A stretch of 64,000 nt of DNA from Chenopodium formosanum. Taxonomy: Eukaryota; Streptophyta; Magnoliopsida; Caryophyllales; Amaranthaceae. Below, one piece after another: positions 44,854 to 56,562 of the stretch. Location of the stretch: assembly GCA_024500155.1 (NCBI GenBank), contig CM044874.1, positions 46,102,384-46,166,383 of the forward strand, in the 5' to 3' direction. Below the pieces are notes generated by a model that ran no database searches, was not told the DNA's origin, and worked only from the letters and a program-made list of their open reading frames with translations. How positions within the stretch are numbered: the first letter of the stretch is position 1; each line of letters begins with the position of its first letter. The translations under genes were made by a program, and so were the position numbers.

Positions 44854-46896
44854 TGATAAAGGAAACAACAAAAGATAAGAGGAGAGCTTCAACGACAAGA
44901 TTTCGTCACATCTTTTTTCTATTTCTTTTTATTTATCCCTCTCCCGAATAAGTCTAGAATAGACACCTTTTTATTCTCCTTAGATTTATTTTGTAGGATC
45001 ATTATATTTTTTTTTAATAAAATAAACATTTATTCTTTTACATATGATCATTTCATTATATTGCATTAAAAAAAAAAAACCATGTCGAATTAAGCACAAG
45101 GTATACCAATGATTTGAGGCACCCCTTGTATCCACATCATATTACCTTTCATCTTTCTAATTTAAATTACAATCCTTTCTTCATTAACCACTTTGAGCCT
45201 CGTCTAACGATAAACCTTTCTTTTTTCAACCTACATCTACCTAACCTTGGGATGGGATGGTGTGAAACTTATGCAATTCTAAAAAATCTTGAGTGACTTC
45301 AAAAGATTAAAATAGTAAAAAAAAAATAAGCAAAAAAATAAATAAATAAAGTGTACAAAAGGGCAAGTGTTCCAATGTCTTTGATATGAAAATGTCTTTA
45401 ATAAGAACACGTCTCAGATTGCGTCTCTTATCGAGTGCTCGGTACCGTGCCTGAGAAACATGAATGCCAAGTGAGTGATACACCGCATGATCAGGATTGC
45501 CCACACTTGCAAAAATAAAATAAATGCTAAAGCAAAAAGAAAGAGAGCTAAAAAACAGTAGAAACTCAAGCATAAAAATATAAAGATTCAAAAGCGAAGT
45601 TGCACACCTTGGGGTCTTATCTAGGGTCTTGAGCCTTTATCCCCTTCTTCTTCAAACCTTTAGCCTAACCACATTACAACCCTTAAAAGACCTTTTTTGA
45701 GGCATACATACTTGTGCGAGGTTCGGCTAGAGCTACGTTCGGCCTGATTTCTAACGGATACGTAGGCAACCTCACATTGAGGTGCGGCCGTAATAAACAT
45801 GCATTCATATTCACATTCACACACTTACACTATGATTATATCAAGGGATTTCCTATGCTCATCCCTATTCATGTAGAGCTAGACTTGGGGGCTTGATCCC
45901 TACATCATTAGCCTACCTAGCCTAAGAGTCACCACCATTTGACTCTTTTAACAAATAATATCTTTCCACACACTTAGCCCTTGCGGCCTATCTTTAGTGT
46001 CACTTTCACACACTGCACAGATACATGACCAAATATACTTTCCTTAGGAACCCTTTGTCATGAAATCTTAACACAACGCTGAAGCATGCCTTGTCATATC
46101 AACATCACTCATCATTCATATTCATCATTGCATCACGAAGTATGAAGTGCTTAGCCTCCGTGCCTAAGTTACCCAAATACTTTCATCATAGAGTCAACAG
46201 TTGAGATAGCCTAGGATAGGTTAATCCTTGCACCTTGAGAGATAGTATCAAACAACATTTGACTAAGCTCGTTCAATATGCACCTTCAAAACTTCGATTC
46301 TTTTTCGCGTCTTTCTTTTTCGGGAGAAATTCGGTACCCTCCACAAAAATGACGGAAAATTTTTGATTTTTTGCATTTTCGAGTCGCATAATCAACACTA
46401 TGCACACACGGGTCATGAGTCACATGTGTCATTTCACTTCGAGTCGAGTCAACCTCGAGTCAGTCAATCATACCGAGTTAAGTTTATACCTTGAGTCGTG
46501 TCAAGCAACATTAAACCTTAGGTCAACCCTAAGATAATTTAAAGCCTTAGGTCAACCCTAAGATGGTTAAAAAGATTAGCAAAGTTATATAGTCAAAAAT
46601 AAATACAGGTGCAGCATAATAGGGAAGACCCTATCACAGCGTTTGGCGACAGAGTCAATTCTTGGCGCCAGAGATATTTAAGCAGCGACAGAGCTCGAAG
46701 CCTATCGAAAAGGTGATTTCGACCTCAAACAGCAATTTCGGGTTCCTTGGTACGCCAGTTAGCCCCTATAAGCAATTTGACATGATTAAGTAGTGGTTTT
46801 AGCGGAAGCAAAATTCAGGCGAGCTTTAGAGATCGACAAACGTTGGTCTTCGGAAATTTTTGACATACAATATTAACGCAACAAATGTTCAAGTAC
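44854..46896 (+). other. 3' non-coding region of A3
   Basis: No pol motifs. GGATACGTAGGCAACCTC (45756-45773) is a phrase I associate with the 3' part of Tat-lineage elements. The stretch 46307-46385 matches element A' at 21236-21325. A GGCGCC word lies at 46662. Confidence 0.6.
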
Positions 46897-47312
46897 CAAA
46901 GCTCTATTGTTCAGAGACGCGTGAACATCTCCATCAAAGCTCTTTGCTCCAGAGACGCGTGGGCATATTATTCAAGCTCTTTTGTTCAGAGACGCGTAGA
47001 CAATCCTTTTTCAAGCTCTTTTGTTCAGAGACACGTGGACATTTTCATCAAAGCTCTATTGTTCAGAGACGCGTGAACATTTCCATCAAGCTCTTTTGCT
47101 CTAGAGACGCGTGGGCATATCATTCAAAAGCTCTTTTGTCTGGGGACGCGTGGACATATCATCAAAGATCTCCTATTTTCAAGCTCTTTCGCTTAGAGAC
47201 GCGTGGGCATCCTATTATCAAGCTCTTCGTTCAGAGACACGTGGACACATAATTTAGAAGATCATATCATAAAGAAGCTCTTTGTTAAGAGGCGCGTGAA
47301 CATATAAAAAAG
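46897..47312 (+). repeat. Tandem array, about 40-bp unit, about 11 copies
   Basis: The core TTCAGAGACGCGTG alternates with CAAGCTCTTTTG; spacers vary between 8 and 16 bases. It occupies the position just before the 3' LTR, as the arrays of A' do, but with an unrelated unit. The long + frame across it (46860-47252) is a by-product of the array. Confidence 0.9.
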
Positions 47313-47318
47313 AAGCTC

Positions 47319-48518
47319 TTTTCTAAACTTGCTTTTTACATACAAAATTCCGCATTCACAAGTCTTAGAAACACCTAGCCATATTTGAAGTTGTCTTCGC
47401 CCTAGACGTGAAAGGTTTAATTTCTGAGGGTTTGGTCCCAAATCTCTATTTCAATTATTTAATTTAATTGTTGTTTTATTATTTTCCTTGAAGTTACTAA
47501 CGTGTGTATTTCGTTATTAGAAAGAGGTACGAAGCATCAAAGTAAGTTCTTTAACGGTTTTTATTGATGTTATGATATAGAAATCATGTTTATATTGTTA
47601 TTATGATATTCCTAATATCATGTCTAGGGTAACTTTAATATTAATTATGATTTTTATGATGTCTTTTATGTTCTTCCTAATATTTATGATTGTTAGTATT
47701 GTGTTAGGGTTAAAGATTTGATTTTTATTGCTTAGTGACATGCTAGGGTTTGTTATTAATCTTGTTAGTATCATGCCTAGGATCTTGCTATTGTTATGCT
47801 TTAACATGATTTATGATTATTTATTATTATTATTTTGATGATAATTATTTTATTTATGATGATTATGAATATTATTATCATTATTATTTTAATATGATTA
47901 TTATTATGATTGTTTTAATTATAATTTATTTTTATTATGATTAAAATTTTATGATGATTATTATTTTGATTATTGTTATTATTTTATGATTATTTTTATT
48001 GATATTATATATTGTTATTTCTTGATCACGCCTTTTTTCATGTTTGAAGGTAATTTGGTACTTGTAATCACGCTTAATAAGATAATTAATAATCTTGTTA
48101 GGGTTAATTTGATTATATTTCAAGTGATCGCCAATAATAGTTTATTTGTGCATTAATATTCAACCAACATAGATAAACATGTTTACGGTTAATCCTATTG
48201 ATTGTATGTTAGTTAGAAAGCGCACATGAATACGATCAGAATAAAGTAGAGGCCTATTATTAGGGCAGGTTCAATCTTGTTTAGGTTGGATTTGTACCTT
48301 CATTCCCGAACCCTTATTTGGTTCTAGACCTTATGGAGTTGACGATCTCTTGGATCGTTAAGGGGTGTAACCTTCACCTCGTGGACGGTTTACAAGTTCC
48401 TAAAACTTGTTGGCGACTCTTTTGCTCTATCTTCTTCCCTTTTGGACGCCACCGTACTTTAGTATATGATCACAGTGTGGTTCAAGCTAGGGGTTTAATG
48501 CTTGAAATTTTCCCTACA
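47319..48518 (+). repeat. Partial 3' LTR of A3 (U3 missing)
   Basis: Matches 40910-42049 of the 5' LTR and ends TTCCCTACA. The first about 830 bases of the LTR, including the GGCGCC cluster and TATA box, are absent: the array runs straight into the LTR at TTTTCTAAACTTGC. The polypurine tract was lost too. The target duplication is intact, so the deletion happened after insertion. Confidence 0.85.
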
Positions 48519-49597
48519 ATATGCAACGAAGTTCTAGAGTCAGAATGGAGCATGGAACAAGGTCTAAGGATAGGCTATGGATGATCAAAGAAGTCAATAA
48601 GAAGTCAAGTTCCTTTAGTGAGGAACTGAAGCTCCAAAGTCGAAGCTTCACAGTGTCTCAATGCGTCTAATGTATTTTATCTTTATTTTAGGCTTCTTGT
48701 ATTTATTTTAAGTACATTGTCAGTTGATAGGATTTAAGTGGATTTAATTTTTATTTGATAAAGATTTTATTTTAACTTGTTTTAATTTCGAAAAATATCT
48801 TTTTGAGTAAAAATATCTTGTTAGTTAAAAAGATTTTCTTTTTTTATTCTATCCTATTATTTTGGAAAATCTGACTTGGAAAATACTCTTTTAGAAACAA
48901 CTGTTTTACTTTGTCAAGGAAGTTGAGAGAAAATAGGAAGTAGTAAACCACTTCCTTTTAAAGAGTTTAGCATGCTGCCCATGCACCCACGAACTGCACT
49001 TCCTAGTTTTATGGAAGTTGTGGCTTAGTCGGAGTTAAGGTAAACAGCAGTGTTTTAACTTCCTTTTTCTAGTATAAATAGGTTTGGTTTTCAGTTGAAA
49101 AATACACTTGAGCATTTACAGTCTTTTAGTCTTCAAAAGTGTCATAATCCACTTAAGTCCTTGAGTGTCTTTGTACTTAGCAATTAAGAGTTTAATCTTG
49201 AGTTGTATTGGGTTAGATTTTGGGGAAACTCTAAGAGTGTTTTATTGCTTTGAGTGAAGCAAGGAGAAAGAGAGAGTTAGAGAGTTTGACTGGTTGAGGG
49301 ATCAGTTGAAGAGAGCTTAAGTTCGTTGAGGAACTTGAGCTTAGGGTCTTAATTTGTAATAGGTTTTTTGCCCTATTATTATTAAGAGTTAAGTTTAAAA
49401 TCCCTTGTGGTCGTGGTTTTTCTTCTTAATTAGGGCCAAGAAGTTTTCCACGTAAAATCTCTCTTTTCACTTCTAGTTTTTATTTGAGTTCCTTTATAAA
49501 TTCCGCAAAAATTACCTTAATTCCTCTACAATACAATTCACCCCCCCTCTTGTATTGTTCATTCGAGTCAACAGTAATGCTTGAAATATTCCCTACA

Positions 49598-50344
49598 CAT
49601 AGCCAAATGACCTTAGCGTCTAACAGATTTTTAACCTCGGCAGCTGCCGCCTTACTTCTTTCCTCGCCGTGATTTCTTTTCTTTTGTCGGAAGGGCTTCT
49701 TTTTTGGATCCATAGCAAATTTGTGGACAGCAAGATCCGGGCTTATGCTTGGCATTTCTTCCACTTCAAAGGCAAAAATGTCTTTGAATTCTCTTAGCAG
49801 AGGTGCAAGTTTGCACCCAATCTTTTAAAAGCAATCGTCCCCACCTTAACAGTTTGCTCTGTACGGCTGTCGTCTAGAGGAATATCAATGTGCTCACCAG
49901 CCGGCAAGGGACGGAGATCATCTGAATGTTTCTCGGTCAGTGATTCCTATTACTTCTTCTTCTTCACCTCCTCTAGCTGATCAAATTTTCTTTTCTTTGT
50001 GGCTGCTGGAGGGGGTGAATGAGTGTCCTTGACATCGTCAAGGTCTATTGGCTCCTTCGGGTGACCGGGTGCAGCAACCGTTTATTTGACGTTTGAGAGA
50101 TAACACTCCCTTGTCATCTTCTGATCCCCGTTGAGGGAGCCAACAGAACCATCATCCTTTTCATACTTGAGAAGTATGGGAGCAGGGATGATGACGGGGT
50201 TACACTCGTTCAGAGTGGGCCGACCAAGAATAATGTTGTAGGCGGTCAGCTCTTTAACCACCAGGAACCAGACAATCATATGTCACCCTTTTCCCTTTTG
50301 CCCCCTCCGGATGGGTAGATTAATTTGTTTGAATGGGTGCACAA
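49598..50344 (-). pseudogene. pol: Tat RT start and protease end (element B, right arm)
   Basis: Minus strand: FLVVKELTAYNIILGRPTLN (about 50270-50211), a Lys/Glu-rich linker, then EEMPSISPDLAVHKFAMD and EVKNLLDAKVIWLC, ending at LTR A2. It is the inverted copy of 15464-16211 with scattered differences (for example YNIILG here against YNNILG on the left). Continues at 38094. Confidence 0.85.
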
Positions 50345-50349
50345 CCCCT

Positions 50350-51858
50350 TGAGCGCGGAGAAATTAGGTCGTTGACTAACCTCCTCACGGCCAAACAAAA
50401 TTTATTTTAATCCTAAACTAACCCCTAAACAAGTCTAGTGGTAAGTTCGGAGTCGAACCACAAGAAACGGTCATGTTAGATTGTTCTCGATCTGATTCTT
50501 AAGCTACGCCGAATTCGGTTTATGGATATTGGACACTACAACTACACTAACACAAATATAAGACCAAGATATTATAAATTCTACTAGGGGCAAAGATCCA
50601 CTTTGAACAATTAACAAGTTAATGAGAATCCAATTGAAAATCAATCATGCAAAGAAAGAGTTAAAATGGGAATTAATTACACTCAAGAGCAATCTCTCAA
50701 ATTACTAGCCTAGATCCCTCATTGACTAGGTGCATAGAAGAAATTTACCCAATATGCAATCAAATATAACAAATCTAATTCACAATCCCTTGTTAAACTA
50801 GAGCTAATATGCAATTAAGTTTGCTATAATGGGAGATCAATCCAATCTTAAACAAACAACATGCCATCATCAATTCAATCAATTTAATCACACAATTATC
50901 ATCAAATTTATCTCAAATAACTCAATTAACCATTACAAAGCTTCACTCAACACCTAGTAGAAGGAAACCTACTCAAACATGATTAACAAAGCAATTAAAG
51001 AAAGCATAAAGAGAAAAGAGAGTAAGAATGCTCATTGATATAAGATGGAGATCTTTAAATCATCAAATTCCTCCTTTGATTATCCAAAATCCATGAAAAC
51101 CATTGTGTTTCTCACTTTCTCTCTCTTAAATTTGAGAGTTTCTCTCACTAAAAACCTAAAACTAATCTAAAAACTACTGAAGAAATGAATTCCTCCCTCT
51201 GAAATGAGCAAAAAATCTATTTATACCCCTTACTAAATTGCCTAGGAAGCTCCGCAAAAAGTCGAGCAGCGCGCAGAGGAGCGGGCACTCCAATTTCGTG
51301 CACGGGCGCTCCTAGCTGCAGCAAAATATGGTAGAATCGTTCCAGAAAGTTTGGAGCGGGCGCTCCTCATAGGGTGCGCGCCCGCTCCTATCGGACTGGG
51401 CAAACCGCTCAGCTTCAAATGAGCATATCTCCCACGTTTTACAACGTAATTGGGCATATGACCTGTCGTTGTAAAGCTCTCGAGATAAGCATTCATCTCC
51501 AATTAGAATCGCCCCAAAATGTTTTGTAGATCAATAGATAGAGGCGTTTGAATTTTGTTCATTGCAAATCAAGTGCACATTTCTTCCTTACTTGTTCTTT
51601 TATGTTTTATATTTCTTCAATCATGAGCAATGAACTTATCCAAGTGTTCCTAAACATAAGAATAAACCAATAAAGTTTAATCTAATGCCATAAGCAACAA
51701 AAATATGCAAGAAAAGCCAAAATTGAGCAATAACGACATTTCATACACAATCATGACAAATGTAGTAAAACGTTATTAAAACCAAGTAAAAAGATATAAA
51801 AACTATGAAAAACTAATTTAAAAACTCTTAAAAATAGTGACATAAATGACACTTATCA
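50350..51858 (-). mobile_element. Solo LTR D1, right-arm copy
   Basis: Inverted copy of 13953-15458 with the same target duplication (CCCCT on this strand at 50345-50349 and 51859-51863). The GAGCGGGC/GCGCCC cluster is at about 51270-51395. Confidence 0.88.
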
Positions 51859-52205
51859 CCCCTCCACCAAATCCAACTAATGGATGAGAGACGTCACGAA
51901 AATTGTCCAGCTTGTAGCTAAGCTTGGACAGACATACACTTGTAGCCGATGAGATCAGAGGAGCTACTAGTGTCAATAAGGATTTGAACAACCAACTGGT
52001 TGGAGACCTTACACATAATGACAAACGGGTCATCAAGCGGCCAGCGGACTTTTTCCTGGTCCTTCTCAGGATGAGGACGTCTGGAAATGTTCCGCTGGTA
52101 GACGTCTGTCCATCATCAACCGAGTGGATCATCTTCTTCAGATGATACTTTAAAACCCGAATGGTCGGGCCACCACTGGCAAAACCGCCTGCTATTGTGT
52201 AGATC
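51859..52205 (-). pseudogene. pro: Tat gag end and protease start (right arm)
   Basis: Minus strand reads YTIAGGFASGGPT at the gag/protease junction and FGGG at its end. The protease active site carries the same DTS change as the left copy, so the DTG loss predates the duplication. Bounded by D1 and LTR A1. Confidence 0.8.
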
Positions 52206-52705
52206 TGTAGCCACCCATTTGTGTCTGCCCAAAACAAAACCCGGTGATGAGTATCTTTCACGTTGAATCATGATCGGATGAAGTGAGAGTGTGGGAAGTC
52301 TAGTGTCGCGGATATTTTTAATTTCTTTTCTTTTGACTATGTTTTTGAAACCTATTTTAAGAAAACAGTCAATCCTGTTTGGTTAGTCTATGATATGGGT
52401 CCAATAATGGTGTAGTTGGATGGGGCTTAAAAAGAGCTTTCCAACGATATATTATAAGCCCAATTCCGATGAATATTGAGGAAGTTATGGCCAAATTACT
52501 AAACTGGGCCCGATTTGAGCCTTATGTGCGACCAATGATCTAGGGGAGGGCTTAGTATGGATTCATCATTCCTTACGAAATTAGGAATGGTTTTAGTCTT
52601 CTATATTCTTCTAGAAGGTTCTTTTCATTCCTAATTCAATTAGCATTGATAAATTGACTTTTGTAGAATTTTTAGAATTTTAATCAGAATAAAAGAGTGT
52701 TTTTA
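52206..52705 (+). mobile_element. 5' part of solo LTR A1, right-arm copy
   Basis: Starts TGTAGCCACCC after AGATC and runs to TTTTA (52701-52705), the target copy next to chromovirus C. The remainder of A1 would lie beyond the window end after C. Confidence 0.85.
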
Positions 52706-53226
52706 TGTAACACCCTAGAAATTCCTTTCTTTTATAATACCTGTTTTGCCTTGTTTAAAAATTTAAATAGGAATATCTAAGATATTACCGCCACCGTAAA
52801 AACGGCTAAGGCAACCATCAAAGACACGGCGGAAGACTAATTTCAAAACCATTCAAAACAAGTCAACTTTAAAAGTCAACCAACGAAAATAAAGTCAAAC
52901 GAAGTAAAATGAAACCATCCTACAACTTGGAACCATTGTAGGCCCTTATTAAAACCAAACCAACTTTAAAACTTTTGCGTTAGTCATGCATGATAAAAAT
53001 ATCATAAATAATTAAAGCATTAAACACATCATATACTTACAGAAACTAGCATGATTCACTCTTCGCTCATGCCCATTCATGAATATGCTTCATCACCTGA
53101 AAACCTCCTCTCTACTTGTCCCCACTACTCGCCATTAGAAAATGGGTCATCGTAGGGCCAAAGTAAAGACATGGCCAAACACACAAACACACACAATCAG
53201 CAAAGCTGAGCACATAAGCGTAATTA

Positions 53227-56200
53227 TTTTTTTTTTTTTTTGGTAAATAAAGAATTTTATTACCAAAAGTAAAGAGTTACTACCCATAAAAGTAGCAACT
53301 ACAAGAAATGAAAGCGTAGTACATGCCCTCTGGGCCAAAGAAGCAACAAAACCAAAGCCCGAAGGCAAAACAAAGATAACAACTACGAAATCTCCAACTC
53401 CCAAAGGGAGAGGAAACCAAAGCTACATCCAAAAGTGGGTAAAAACCCATACATCCAAAGATATCAAAAAAGGTGAGAATAATAAAGTATCAGCTTAGCT
53501 TGAAAGCATACACCATCCGCCAACATCATCATAAAAAACAGCTTGATAACAACACCACAGTCAGCCTGCCAGGACAGAACAACAGCCTGCATGCAGTACA
53601 AAACAGGACAAAAGATCGCAGCCATGAACCATCATCCAGCAGCACAAACATAAGGAGGCTCAAGCAAGACAGAGAATAAGATGCCACGACAAAGGTAGAA
53701 CAACAACTATCACAATGGAAGAGGGAAGAGAAGGAGTCCTGGGAGAAACAGCAAACAAGGTAGCAATAGGAATATCACCCACCATACAATCCAGGCCATC
53801 AACTAGCACCTCATGCTAGAAGACAACACTAAAAATAAGGCCTTAACCTACTACCCACCAAGCAAGCTAGAATAACCAAGACTCACCCATGACAACCAAC
53901 TTCCACCATGCCAAGACAACAACAGGTAATACACCACCACCAACATCACCATAAAAAACAGGTTGATAACAACCCCATAGTCAGCCTGCCAGGATAGAAC
54001 AATAGCATACATGCAGTACATACCAAAGCAAGAGATCGTAGCCATGAACCATCATCCAGCAGCACAACCATAAGGAGGCTCAAGCAGAATAAAGAAACAT
54101 AAGATGCCATGGCAAAGGTAAAGCAACATTACCATAACAGAGGAGGCATAAGAAGAAGACCTGGTAGAAGCAGCAAGCAAGTAAGTAATAGGAACACCAC
54201 CCACCATACAATCCAGGTTATCAACTAGCACCTCATGCTAGAGAACAACACTAAAAATAGGGTCTCAACCCACTACACACCAAGCAAGCTAGAGTAACCA
54301 AGAATCACCCATGATAACCAACCTCCACCACACCAAAGCAATAACAAATCAAATACTATCCAATAGCATTAACATAACTTGATACCAACCCTGTAGACAC
54401 CCTGCCAGGACAGAACTATAGCATACATGCAGTACAAACCAGAACAAAGGATCGTAGCCATGAACTATCAGCCAGCAACACAAACACAAGGAGGCTCACG
54501 TACAACAAAATAGCAAAAGATGCATAGATAGAGATAGAACAACATCCACCACAACAGGAGAGGCAGAGAAGAAGCCCGGACAAAGCAAGACCAAGGTAGA
54601 GAGAGGGATACTACCCACCATACAATCCAAGCCATCAACTAGCACCTCATGCTAGGAGATAACACTAAAAATGGGCCTCACCCACCAAACACCAGGCAAG
54701 CTAAAATGACCAAGACTCAACCATACAACCAACCTCCACCAAATAAACAAAGGAACAATTTCCACCTGCATCACCATAAAATCCGCTTGATAACAACCCC
54801 ATAAACAGTCTGCTAGGACAGAACAATAGCATACATGCAATATAGCCTAGGACAAAGGATCGCAGCCATGAACCATCAGCCAGCAATACAATCACAAGGA
54901 GGCTCAAGCAAAGCATGAAGCATAGGATGTCGAGACAGAAAAAAGAGCAACAACTACCACGATGAAAGAGGGATTAAAAGGAGTCCAGGCAGAAGCAAGA
55001 AACATGGTAGCAATAGGAAAACCACCCATCAAACAACACCTGCCATCAGCTAGCACCTCATGCTAGGACAGCAATAAAAATAGGGTCTCATCCCACTACA
55101 CACCAAGCAAGCTAATAGCCAAAACTTAACTATGACAACTAACCTCCAGCAACTATCCACCATCAATAGGCATAATCATAAAATCACAGCTAAATAACAA
55201 CCCGGAAACTAGGTTTCTAGGACAACGACATGGCAAGCATACAATACAAACCAGGACAAAGAATCGCTACCATGGACCATCAACCAACAATACTAATCAC
55301 TAGGAAGCTTAAGTTGAAAAGGCAATACAATATGCCTAGATAGTAGTTACAACCAAAGAAGCATTCCCAAAATACACAAAGATAGCAAAAAGGAAGTAGA
55401 AAACAAAATCAACCTTCCTTTTACAGATGGAGAACAATAGGGAATACCTCAACCTCTACAAATATGCAATTCAAGAAGGCTGCCACCAACCCTCGAGTTC
55501 ACCCTCCAACCCGAAAAAGAGAACCCAAGAAACATAGCAGCCCCTAGCAATAACACGCCAGCCAGGTAGGAAACCCAGCCACCCGCAAACAAACCAGAAC
55601 ACAGAAAATCAAGGGCTGAATCGCAGCCCCAACAGCCTTGAATCAACCTAATAAATACCCATTTCAGCGATGCCCAGCAACCGAAAAAGGACAGAGCATA
55701 GCCCCGTCGACAAAACACCAGTCAAGGGTTGAAGACAACCGTCGAATCTGCACTCGACGACCACTTTGAAACGCATCCCAAGCCCACTGAACTGGACCCG
55801 TCACCAGCAACAAAGACCAGAGAAAACGAAACCCAGCCACCGGTAAACAAGCTCGAAAATCGACAACATTCTTTGAGCAAGAACCCAGAAAATCGAGGGT
55901 TTGATTTAGCCCCAAACACCTAGAATCAGCCTCACGAATGAGCTTCCAGCGAATTCCAGCTACTCGGAAAAGGATACGACTCAAACCACCACCCAGTAAC
56001 CAACCAGAATCAGCCCAGCAAATGAAAAATCGACACTATCAAACACAATCCGGCTGCTGGGAAAGAATAGCTTGAAACACCGCCCAGCCGTCGCGCCAAC
56101 CAGAACAACCACCGGAACACCGAACTTAGACCCTTCTTCAATCTTGAGCAAAGAACCCAGAAAATCGAAGAAGGAACCAATAGACTTTGCAGCACCGTCC

Positions 56201-56562
56201 AGCAGCTTTGTTTGATTTAAAAATCGAACCCAAAAAAAACCCAGAAACAACCCAGCAAGAGAAAAATTAAAACTTTAAGCACAACCCAACTGCTGGGAAA
56301 TAGAATAGACTTGAAACACCTCCCAGCAGTCGATTCAACCAAAACAGCCACCGCTTTTGCAACCTTGAATGAAGGTCGAATAAAAAACCTAAGTTCCAAA
56401 AGCCCTTAGGGTTTGTATTTTGACATTGAAGAACAAGAAACAAGCTTCTCAATCTAACCCTTTGAAGAAAGAATCCGATGAAGGAAACCACCGGGACCCT
56501 TCTTCAAAGGGCTAGAGAGAAGCTAGAGTTTCTCTCTCTAGAACAAAACCCTGAATTTTTGA
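53227..56562 (-). mobile_element. Non-autonomous non-LTR retroelement J
   Basis: A perfect 16-bp target duplication CACATAAGCGTAATTA (53211-53226 and 56563-56578) flanks it, and the left edge is a T run, so the element is on the minus strand with a poly(A) tail. The left arm has the uninterrupted target. It is 3.3 kb but has no endonuclease, RT or Gag-like ORF; short minus-strand ORFs at 55449-56491 are Trp/Phe/Leu-rich and look like leader sequence. The tail before poly(A) resembles plant L1 3' ends. It probably moved using an L1 enzyme in trans. Confidence 0.8.
53516..55400 (-). repeat. Tandem repeats of about 415 bp inside element J
   Basis: The phrase ACCTCATGCTAG recurs at about 53810, 54230, 54645 and 55064, and CATGCAGTAC or a close variant at about 53590, 54010, 54427 and 54835, giving a unit of about 415 bases, at least four copies plus a degenerate fifth. 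Units are clearly diverged. Confidence 0.85.

Larger units (their letters stand above)
40078..48518 (+). mobile_element. Gag-only LTR retrotransposon A3 (Tat-like, non-autonomous)
   Basis: Perfect target duplication ATATG (40073-40077 and 48519-48523) in copia LTR E. Order: 5' LTR 40078-42049, primer site 42055, leader to 43604, gag 43605-44853, 3' region to 46896, tandem array 46897-47312, partial 3' LTR 47319-48518. There is no protease, RT, RNase H or integrase sequence in the 2 kb between gag and the array, so it would depend on a related autonomous element. The left arm lacks it, so it inserted after the duplication. Confidence 0.9.
39976..49573 (+). mobile_element. Solo LTR of copia element E (right arm), carrying A3
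   Basis: Starts TATTGAACTTAAG (degenerate TGTTGACC) and ends GAGTCAACA. Target duplication GTAAT is perfect (39971-39975 and 49574-49578) inside LTR A2. Excluding A3 it is about 1150 bases, the full LTR length. Because the left-arm E still has a polypurine tract and internal sequence, the right copy most likely lost its internal region by LTR-LTR recombination after the duplication. Confidence 0.88.
38095..49597 (+). mobile_element. Solo LTR A2 in Tat RT, carrying copia LTR E and element A3
   Basis: TGTAGACACCC starts at 38095 and the LTR ends at 49597 with TTCCCTACA. The target duplication CATAG is perfect (38090-38094 and 49598-49602), and the Tat RT reading AKVIWLC-NFPYWFANV joins across it on the minus strand. 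Without nested DNA the LTR is about 1.9 kb. TATA is at 38806-38813 with a GGCGCC-like cluster at about 38676-38730. Confidence 0.9.

Noticed and set aside
46860..47252. 130-codon + strand ORF
   Set aside because: It runs across the 40-bp tandem array and its repeated residues just mirror the DNA unit; no start context or family match.
55449..56491. Minus-strand ORFs in element J as L1 ORF1
   Set aside because: Short, overlapping in several frames, Trp/Phe-rich, no RRM or zinc knuckle; more likely leader sequence.
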